NCBI GenBank assembly: GCA_025465475.1
Contig: JAODMR010000084.1
Span: 1 to 64,000 of the forward strand
Direction of reading: 5' to 3'
From: Micrococcaceae bacterium
GTDB taxonomy: Bacteria; Actinomycetota; Actinomycetes; Actinomycetales; Micrococcaceae
DNA: 64,000 nt
Shown: piece after piece, positions 58,283 through 64,000 of the stretch
Numbering within the stretch: the stretch's first letter is position 1
Layout: each line of letters begins with the position of its first letter
Notes under the pieces: generated by a model
Seen by the model: only the letters and a program-made list of their open reading frames with translations
Database searches by the model: none
Told to the model about the DNA's origin: nothing
Program-made: the position numbers and the translations under genes

Positions 58283-58735
58283 TCAGCGGGTGTCCATGTC
58301 CTCGAAGACCAGGAATGTTTGGGTGTCCAGCACACCGGGCATGGACTGCAGTTGGTCGAAGATCACGCGGCGCAGGTCCACGTTGTCCACCGCGCGCACC
58401 AGCAGGATCACATCAAAGTCGCCACCGACCAGAGCAATGTGATGCACCTCGGGGATTGCGCGCAGTTGTTCGCGAAGTTCCCGCCAGGAATGCTGGCTGA
58501 CTTTCAGGGTGACGTAGGCGGAGGACCGCAATCCCGCCTTGATCGGGTCCACCAGGGCGGTGAACCGGGTGAGAACCCCATCGCTGGTCAACCGGGCGAT
58601 GCGGGAGTAGGCGTGAGCCCGGGAAATGTGCACGTTTTCCGCTACCGCGGTCACGGACAACCGGCCGTCGCGGGTCAGTTCCTGCAAGATACGCCGATCC
58701 ACATCGTCCAGTGGCGCGGGAAGGGCATCAGGCAT
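58283..58735 (-). CDS. Lrp/AsnC family regulator
   Basis: 150 residues. The N-terminal winged helix is LDDVDRRILQELTRDGRLSVTAVAENVHISRAHAYSRIARL; the C-terminal RAM ligand domain has AYVTLKVSQHSWRELREQLRAIPEVHHIALVGGDFDVILLVRAVD. Such proteins (BkdR-like) sense branched-chain amino acids. It is divergent, 214 bp away, from the E1 alpha gene of the branched-chain 2-oxoacid dehydrogenase, so it is the expected local regulator. Confidence 0.9.
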   Translation of the reverse strand: MPDALPAPLDDVDRRILQELTRDGRLSVTAVAENVHISRAHAYSRIARLTSDGVLTRFTALVDPIKAGLRSSAYVTLKVSQHSWRELREQLRAIPEVHHIALVGGDFDVILLVRAVDNVDLRRVIFDQLQSMPGVLDTQTFLVFEDMDTR

Positions 58736-58949
58736 TCGAATCCTTTGAAGCGTGCTGCATCACTTTTGTGCAGTTCGTCTCCGAGAATAGCCGTTACGGC
58801 AGCAACCTTCCACACCTTCGCCGAGTACTGGCGACAAAACGACCACCAGTTCCATACTGAGCCCACAAGGCATCTTCCACCGCACGCACCGTCAAATGTC
58901 GGGATGACGCGATGACGGCGGAAGTGGCGGCACCAAGGAAGGTGGCGGG

Positions 58950-60134
58950 ATGGACGTCCCCACGAGGTTTTCGGGTCCTGCAGTGCAGTCGTTGCTGCCT
59001 TCGTCCGAGCCCGTCCAACTGATTGATCACGACGGCAACCGGGCCGCACCGCAGGTGACAAAAGAGGCCTATCCCATCCCCGACGTCGACCTCCTGTTGC
59101 GCGGTTACCGACAGCTCGTGACGGGCCGCAGGGTCAACCAGCAGGCGTCGGCCCTGGTCCGGCAAGGCAGGCTCGCGGTTTACCCGTCCTCCTTCGGGCA
59201 GGAAGCGTGCCAGGTCGCAGCCGCCCTCTGCCTTGCGCCCGGCGACTGGTTGTTTCCCACCTATCGGGACACGGTCGCCGCAATCGCCCGCGGCCTTGAC
59301 CCCGTTCAGGCGCTCGGCGCGTTGCACGGAAACTGGCATTGCGGCTACAACCCCTTGGAGCACCGGGTAAGCATCGCTGCCACGCCGCTGGCCACCCAGC
59401 TGCTGCACGCCGTCGGTGTTGCGCATGCCGCAAAGATGCGCGGTGAGGACACCGTGGTATTGGCCATGTGTGGTGACGGGGCCAGCAGCGAGGGCGACTT
59501 CTCCGAAGCCCTGAACTTTGCCGCAGTCTTCCAGCTGCCGGTGGTCTTTCTGATCCAAAACAACCAGTACGCCATCTCCGTTCCACTGTCCCGGCAAACC
59601 GCGGCCCCGTCCCTGGCGCACAAGGGAGTCGGTTTCGGCATGCCAGGGGAAGGCGTGGACGGTAACGACCTTGCTGCCCTGCTGGCCGTTCTGGGCGCCG
59701 CTGTCCGGCACGCCCGCGACGGCGGCGGCCCCACGCTTGTGGAGGCACACACCTATCGCATGGAAGCGCACACCAACGCCGACGACGCCGACCGGTACCG
59801 CAGCCGGGAAGAAGTCGCGCAGTGGCTGCCAAAAGATCCGCTCCGCAGAATGGAGGCATACCTGCGCACCCGTGGAACGCTGACCGACGACGACGCGGAA
59901 CTGGCGGCCGCCGCGGCCGAGGAGGTTGCCGCTCAACTCCGCAACGGGTGGCAGCAGGACGACGTGGACCCACTGGACCTGTTCCGTTTTGTCTACAGCA
60001 ACCCCACACCACAATTGCGTGAACAGGCCGCACAGCTCCAGGAGGAGCTGGCACGGGCCGATAAGCCGGACGCGGTCGGAAGCACGCCGTCAGCCCCCCA
60101 GAAACTGCAGCCGGAAGGCGGTAGCGCGCGATGA
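58950..60134 (+). CDS. bkdA: 2-oxoacid dehydrogenase E1 component, alpha subunit (branched-chain type)
   Basis: 394 residues. The thiamine-diphosphate motif runs from GDG (175-177, GDGASSEGDFSEALNFA) to NN (204-205, FLIQNNQYAIS). N-terminal RQGRLAVYPSSFGQEACQVAAALCL and EAHTYRMEAHTNADDADRYR are typical of branched-chain and acetoin-type E1 alpha proteins. It decarboxylates a 2-oxoacid and passes the acyl group to E2. The stop overlaps the E1 beta start by ATGA. Confidence 0.92.
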   Translation: MDVPTRFSGPAVQSLLPSSEPVQLIDHDGNRAAPQVTKEAYPIPDVDLLLRGYRQLVTGRRVNQQASALVRQGRLAVYPSSFGQEACQVAAALCLAPGDWLFPTYRDTVAAIARGLDPVQALGALHGNWHCGYNPLEHRVSIAATPLATQLLHAVGVAHAAKMRGEDTVVLAMCGDGASSEGDFSEALNFAAVFQLPVVFLIQNNQYAISVPLSRQTAAPSLAHKGVGFGMPGEGVDGNDLAALLAVLGAAVRHARDGGGPTLVEAHTYRMEAHTNADDADRYRSREEVAQWLPKDPLRRMEAYLRTRGTLTDDDAELAAAAAEEVAAQLRNGWQQDDVDPLDLFRFVYSNPTPQLREQAAQLQEELARADKPDAVGSTPSAPQKLQPEGGSAR

Positions 60135-61216
60135 CCGCCGTATCAGATCAAAGGCCCGCCCTGGCAGATGCCGCGGAAGGCGACGCAACAGTCCTGACCT
60201 TTGCCGGCGCCTTGAATCTGGCCTTGGCCGATGCCCTTGAGGCGGATCCGACGGTGCTGATGTTTGGCGAGGACGTGGGTACGCTCGGCGGGGTTTTCCG
60301 GGTAACAGACGGACTGGCCAAGCGATTTGGGCCCGACAGGTGCTTCGATACACCGCTCGCCGAGTCCGGAATTGTCGGGGTGGCGATCGGTATGGCCATG
60401 AACGGCATGCGGCCCGTCGTCGAAATGCAGTTCGATGCCTTCGCCTACCCGGCCCTGCAGCAGATCCTCAGCCACGCCGCCAAGTTCTCCAACCGCACGC
60501 GCGGTCGCGTGCATCTGCCCCTGGTCATCCGAATTCCGTATGCGGGCGGCGTCGGCGGGGTGGAGCATCACAGCGATTCCTCCGAGGCCTACTACGCGCA
60601 CACCCCCGGACTGACGGTGCTGACTCCCGCCACCGTGCAGGACGCCTACCGGATGCTCCGGGACGCCATCCGCTGGCCCGACCCGGTTGTCTTCCTGGAA
60701 CCAAAGAAGCTGTACTTCGCCAAGGAAACGGTGGACCTTGGGGCCCTGCGGGAGGATTATGCCCGGGATACGGCCGACCGTACAGGCAGTCCCCGTTATG
60801 CAGCCATCGGCAAGGCGGTGGTGGCCCGGCCAGGTACTGACGCCACCCTGATCGCTTACGGCGCGTCGGTGCCCGTTGCGCTGGCAGCTGCGGAAGCGGC
60901 CGCAGTGGAGGGAAGGTCTCTTCAGGTGTTGGACGTGCGCTCGCTGGTGCCATTCGATGATGAAACGGTGATGGCAGCGGTGCGACGTACGGGCCGGGCC
61001 GTCGTGATCGCCGAGGCGCCCGGTTTTGCCTCCGTCGCTTCCGAAATTGTTGCCCGCATCCAGGAGCGCTGCTTCCACTGGCTGGCAGCGCCGGTGCTGC
61101 GGGTGACAGGGTTCGACATCCCCTACCCGGCGCCCAAGCTGGAGCACTATCACCTGCCCGACGTGGACCGGGTTCTCGACGCCGTTGATGAGTTGCAGTG
61201 GGAGGAGGACGAATGA
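60131..61216 (+). CDS. bkdB: 2-oxoacid dehydrogenase E1 component, beta subunit
   Basis: 361 residues. Transketolase-like beta signatures: LMFGEDVGTLGGVFRVTDGLAKRFGPDRCFDTPLAESGIVGVAIGMAMNGMRPVVEMQFDAF, PYAGGVGGVEHHSDSSEAYYAHTPGLTVLTPATVQDAYRML, and LDVRSLVPFDDETV near the C-terminal domain. It completes the E1 heterotetramer. It overlaps both neighbours by 4 nt. The first 20 residues are extra. Confidence 0.93.
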   Translation: MTAVSDQRPALADAAEGDATVLTFAGALNLALADALEADPTVLMFGEDVGTLGGVFRVTDGLAKRFGPDRCFDTPLAESGIVGVAIGMAMNGMRPVVEMQFDAFAYPALQQILSHAAKFSNRTRGRVHLPLVIRIPYAGGVGGVEHHSDSSEAYYAHTPGLTVLTPATVQDAYRMLRDAIRWPDPVVFLEPKKLYFAKETVDLGALREDYARDTADRTGSPRYAAIGKAVVARPGTDATLIAYGASVPVALAAAEAAAVEGRSLQVLDVRSLVPFDDETVMAAVRRTGRAVVIAEAPGFASVASEIVARIQERCFHWLAAPVLRVTGFDIPYPAPKLEHYHLPDVDRVLDAVDELQWEEDE

Positions 61217-62715
61217 ACGAGCAGGTGTTCCTGCTGCCGGATCTGGGCGAGGGCCTGAGCGAAGCGGAGTTGGTGCAATGGCTGGTAGCCGTCGGCGACG
61301 AGGTGCGTGTTGACCAACCTGTCGCCGAAGTGGAGACGGCCAAGTCCGTGGTGGAGGTGCCGACGCCCTTCGCCGGCAGGGTCGCCATGCTGCATGGCAG
61401 CCCGGGGCAGATGCTCGACGTCGGTAAACCTTTAGTGTCGATCCTCGCCGCTGATTCGGTGGCCGGAGGGACTGCATCCGTGCCGGAAACTGAAGGGGAG
61501 CGGGAGCCAGAACCGGAAGGAGAGCGGGAGCCAAAAGCGGAACCGGAAGTGGAGCGGGTGCCTCCGGCTCGGGCCGTAGGGGTGGCTTCGGGAGGCCGAG
61601 TCGAGAGGACGGAAGAACTCTCCGGCAACGTGCTGATTGGCTACGGGACGCGAGCCGGGGCCGGCGGGAGGACGCGGCCCCGCAAAACCAGGGTCCCGGC
61701 GTCGTCGCGCGGTTCCGGCCCTCGACAGCCTGCAGGGGCGGTAGCCGTGGTGTCGCCGCTGATCCGTAAGCTGGCCCGCACCAACGGTGTCCGTTTGTCC
61801 GACGTTGACGGCAGCGGACCCGACGGATTGATCCTGCGGCGGGACGTGGAGGCGGCCGCTCCGGGACCTGCGGCCAGCGACGTGCCCACAGGCATTCCTG
61901 CGCCGAAACTTAACGCGGCGTCCACGGCAAACACGGCGTCCACAGCAAACACGGCGTCCACAGTCACAACGGAAACGGCCGACGTCGGCATGGCCCTGGA
62001 TGCGATGACGGGCCTGCCCGTGGCGTCCCGGGAATCATTGCGGGGTGCACGTCGTACCGCTGCCGCCATGTACAGCCGTAGCCGTCGCGAAATCCCCGAG
62101 GCGACGGTCTGGGTCGACGCGGATGTGACGGCGCTGATGCAACTGAGGGAGCAACTCAAGACCCGCGACGCCGTCGTGCCCGGGATGTTGGCTTTTGTGG
62201 CCCGCTTCGTCACCGCTGGCCTTGGCCGTTACCCGCAACTGAACTCACGGTTCGACGACGAGCCGGTGGGTGGTGAGGTTGTCACCTTTGCCGGTGTGAA
62301 CCTCGGATTCGCTGCCCAGACGGACCGTGGACTCGTGGTGCCCGCCGTCGAGCACGCGGACCTGCTGACGGCCCGGCAGTTGGACGCGGAAATCCGACGG
62401 CTTACCGCCGCAGCCCGTTCCGGTACCGCCAGCGCGGCCGAACTGGGTCGTGGAACCTTCACAGTGAACAACTATGGCGTGTTCGGAGTGGATGGGTCGG
62501 CCGCCATCCTGAACTACCCGCAGGCCGCGATGCTGGGAGTGGGACGGGTGCTCGAACGTCCCTGGGTTGTGGCGGGGCAGTTGGCGGTCCGGCAGGTCGT
62601 GGAACTGACCTTGGTCTTTGACCACCGGGTCTGCGATGGCGAAGTCGCCGCCGGGTTCCTGCGCTTTGTCGCGGACGCGCTGGAAAACCCGGCGATGGCA
62701 CTGGCGGACCTCTAG
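61213..62715 (+). CDS. bkdC: Dihydrolipoamide acyltransferase (E2) of branched-chain 2-oxoacid dehydrogenase
   Basis: 500 residues. One lipoyl domain (residues 2-78, Lys44 in VETAKSVVEV), an acidic Glu/Pro/Arg linker (about 90-120), an E1/E3-binding domain (VSPLIRKLARTNGVRLSDVDGSGPDGLILRRDVEAA), a second linker with the repeat STANTAST, and the catalytic domain (about 265-500) with HRVCDG (His471, Asp475). It accepts the acyl group from E1 and passes it to CoA. It overlaps E1 beta by 4 nt. No E3 gene is in the window. Confidence 0.93.
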   Translation: MNEQVFLLPDLGEGLSEAELVQWLVAVGDEVRVDQPVAEVETAKSVVEVPTPFAGRVAMLHGSPGQMLDVGKPLVSILAADSVAGGTASVPETEGEREPEPEGEREPKAEPEVERVPPARAVGVASGGRVERTEELSGNVLIGYGTRAGAGGRTRPRKTRVPASSRGSGPRQPAGAVAVVSPLIRKLARTNGVRLSDVDGSGPDGLILRRDVEAAAPGPAASDVPTGIPAPKLNAASTANTASTANTASTVTTETADVGMALDAMTGLPVASRESLRGARRTAAAMYSRSRREIPEATVWVDADVTALMQLREQLKTRDAVVPGMLAFVARFVTAGLGRYPQLNSRFDDEPVGGEVVTFAGVNLGFAAQTDRGLVVPAVEHADLLTARQLDAEIRRLTAAARSGTASAAELGRGTFTVNNYGVFGVDGSAAILNYPQAAMLGVGRVLERPWVVAGQLAVRQVVELTLVFDHRVCDGEVAAGFLRFVADALENPAMALADL

Positions 62716-62772
62716 GACGGCTACGGCAGAATGGAAGAACAGTAACGGCAGGCAACAGACGGGGAGGACACC

Positions 62773-63582
62773 ATGGCGCAACGGCGGGACGTTGGAACCG
62801 GGAACTACGTGCTCAGCACAGAGGGGGCCCTGCTCAATACCGGACTCGTGGTGGGTGCGGAACGCGCCCTGGTGATCGACACCGGCAGCGGGCCCCGTCA
62901 GGGCGCAGAAATCCTGGCCGCCGTCCGTGGCATCACCGATCTGCCCCTGGTCGTGGTGAACACCCATGCCCACTACGACCACTTCTTTGGAAATGCCGTC
63001 TTCGCCGCAGCAGGCGTCACGGAATTTTGGGCGCACAGCAACGCGGCGCGCAGCATGGCCGAAACGGCTGACCTGCAGCGACGCTGGGTGGGGGAGGCGG
63101 AACCGGAAATGGCAGCCGCCGACGGTGCCAATACCGACGTCGTGCTGCCTACGGCTTTGGTGCAGGATCAACCCGTGCTGGTCGATCTGGGCGGACGCGC
63201 CGCTACCCTGTTCCATTTGGGGCGCGGACACACTGATGGTGACCTGCTGGTTGGTGCCGGGACCGCGTTGTACGCCGGAGATCTGGTCGAAGAGGGCGCC
63301 CACCCTTCCTTTGAAGACTCCTTCCCGGCGGACTGGGCGGCCGTGTTGCGCCAGCTTTCCGCCCTGCGCAACCGCTATGAGTTCCTGGTTCCCGGACATG
63401 GGACGCCGGTGTCCGATGAGTTTGTCCGCACCATGGCCAACACCATGACCACCGCCGTCCGGCAGGGCCACCAGGCGACCCGCGAAATGCCGGCAGACGC
63501 GACCAAGGCGATCCCGATCCTGCCCTACGGACCTGAGCAGTCGCGCTGGTTCATCACCCGATTGAAGGAAACGAGCGCCTAA
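62773..63582 (+). CDS. Metallo-beta-lactamase-fold hydrolase
   Basis: 269 residues. Zinc motif HAHYDH (His65, His67, Asp69, His70), then LGRGHTDGDLLVGAGTALYAGDLVEEGAHP and FLVPGHGTPVSD. Without a signal peptide it is cytoplasmic, which argues against an antibiotic-resistance enzyme. It lies 57 nt after E2 and may be read with the bkd genes. Possible roles include hydrolysis of a thioester or lactone; none is proven. Confidence 0.9.
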   Translation: MAQRRDVGTGNYVLSTEGALLNTGLVVGAERALVIDTGSGPRQGAEILAAVRGITDLPLVVVNTHAHYDHFFGNAVFAAAGVTEFWAHSNAARSMAETADLQRRWVGEAEPEMAAADGANTDVVLPTALVQDQPVLVDLGGRAATLFHLGRGHTDGDLLVGAGTALYAGDLVEEGAHPSFEDSFPADWAAVLRQLSALRNRYEFLVPGHGTPVSDEFVRTMANTMTTAVRQGHQATREMPADATKAIPILPYGPEQSRWFITRLKETSA

Positions 63583-63636
63583 CCTACGTGTTCCGTCGCA
63601 GGCAAAGGGCGACGGCGGACGGCATACAGTGGGTGA

Positions 63637-64000
63637 GTGAGTGGATCCGCAGACCGTCAATACTTCAGCCTCCGGTCGATCGCGGTGCCTGCGTTCGGGC
63701 CGTCCCTCCTCTTTGGCCTCGGTGAAGGTGCCATCCTTCCGGTAATCGCCCTCACGGCCCGGGACCTGGGGGCAACGGTGGCAGGTGCGGCGCTGATCGT
63801 CACCCTCATCGGGATCGGGTCCCTGCTGAGCAACATTCCGGCGTCCGTGCTGACGGCGCGCTACGGCGAACGCAGGGCCATCGTTGTCGCAGCAGGGCTA
63901 AGCACTGGCGCCATGCTGCTGTGCGTCTTCGCCGGCAACCTTTGGCTGTTCGCCGTCGGCATTTTCCTCATTGGCGCGGCCTCAGCGGTATTCAACCTGG
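63637..64000 (+). CDS. MFS transporter, N-terminal fragment (runs off right edge)
   Basis: 121 codons from GTG 63637 to the window end, with no stop. The frame reads SLRSIAVPAFGPSLLFGLGEGA, the ALTARDLGATVAGAALIVTLIGIGSLLSN segment, then ASVLTARYGERRAIVVAAGLS, the MFS loop 2-3 motif with RYGERR, and two more membrane segments. It has the opening of a drug/proton antiporter-type transporter. The ligand is unknown. It was identified by direct reading of the last bases. Confidence 0.8.
   Translation, partial: MSGSADRQYFSLRSIAVPAFGPSLLFGLGEGAILPVIALTARDLGATVAGAALIVTLIGIGSLLSNIPASVLTARYGERRAIVVAAGLSTGAMLLCVFAGNLWLFAVGIFLIGAASAVFNL

Noticed and set aside
62245-63660. A 471-codon open frame on the minus strand across E2 and the MBL hydrolase
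   Set aside because: Antisense to two genes with clear active-site motifs. The product is low-complexity and matches no family pattern.
1-64000. tRNA or rRNA genes, insertion sequences, integrase or att sites
   Set aside because: No cloverleaf-like sequence, rRNA-like tract, transposase or integrase motif was recognised on either strand by eye. A tRNA scan would be needed to exclude a missed tRNA.

Overview
The window looks like chromosomal DNA from a high-GC Gram-positive bacterium of the Micrococcaceae (Arthrobacter/Pseudarthrobacter type). This is inferred from several traits: strong G/C bias at third codon positions, frequent GTG starts and ATGA/GTGA gene overlaps, a 32-codon ribosomal bS22 (AURKAIP1/Cox24) gene, a BldC-like DNA-binding protein, GAF-ANTAR regulators, Rex, System II cytochrome c biogenesis, and menaquinone genes with an actinobacterial DUF4229 neighbour. 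No rRNA, tRNA, CRISPR, phage, insertion sequence or replication origin was seen. Gene density is high, and every gap between genes is under 300 bases.

Layout. (1) 1-1510, minus strand: the end of a GAF-ANTAR-like gene, ctaG and a DUF2243 membrane protein. (2) 1514-17383: an L-rhamnose / rhamnose-oligosaccharide locus. It holds an M24 peptidase-like protein, a Gfo/Idh-DUF6807 fusion, rhamnose mutarotase, a LacI regulator, rhamnose isomerase, a fused rhamnulose-phosphate aldolase/lactaldehyde dehydrogenase, rhamnulokinase, a sugar ABC importer (binding protein plus two permeases, no ATPase) and two esterases. LacI-type operators sit before most transcription units. (3) 17405-21472: an aromatic leader peptide and DAHP synthase, a BldC-like protein, bS22, a HAD phosphatase, a glutaredoxin-like protein and Rex. 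(4) 21565-24505: three small membrane proteins, two clearly related, with proline-rich N-termini, then YceI. (5) 24696-29681: a histidine phosphatase followed by tlpA-ccdA-resB-ccsB. (6) 29736-31980: YitT-type membrane protein, GAF-ANTAR regulator, hypothetical protein.

(7) 32031-44956: a probable organosulfur (or related small N/S compound) scavenging locus. It has a flavin reductase, three luciferase-like (LLM) flavin monooxygenases, a GNAT, two polar-amino-acid binding lipoproteins with one permease and one ATPase, DUF1684, SRPBCC and a FAD/NAD(P)-binding protein. A repeated GTGAC motif, always reading on the sense strand and often with 10-bp phasing, lies upstream of four of its transcription units. 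This is the best candidate for an undescribed regulon.

(8) 45010-48929: PLDc_N protein, DUF4229, menA, menE, menB. (9) 48987-57193: VOC proteins, CPBP protease, amino-acid permease, protein phosphatase, GNAT, DUF427, S9 oligopeptidase. (10) 57256-64000: a short repeat cluster, a degenerate crotonase-like gene with a hexanucleotide repeat, an AsnC regulator divergent from a branched-chain 2-oxoacid dehydrogenase operon (E1 alpha, E1 beta, E2; no E3 here), an MBL-fold hydrolase and the start of an MFS transporter.

How parts work together. The rhamnose genes form a complete route from imported sugar to dihydroxyacetone phosphate plus a lactaldehyde oxidation product. The esterases would remove acyl groups from the incoming oligosaccharides. 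The sulfur-type locus pairs uptake with FMNH2-dependent cleavage, supplied by the flavin reductase. Coordinates and motifs were read directly from the sequence; family names come from remembered family signatures and were not tested by database search.
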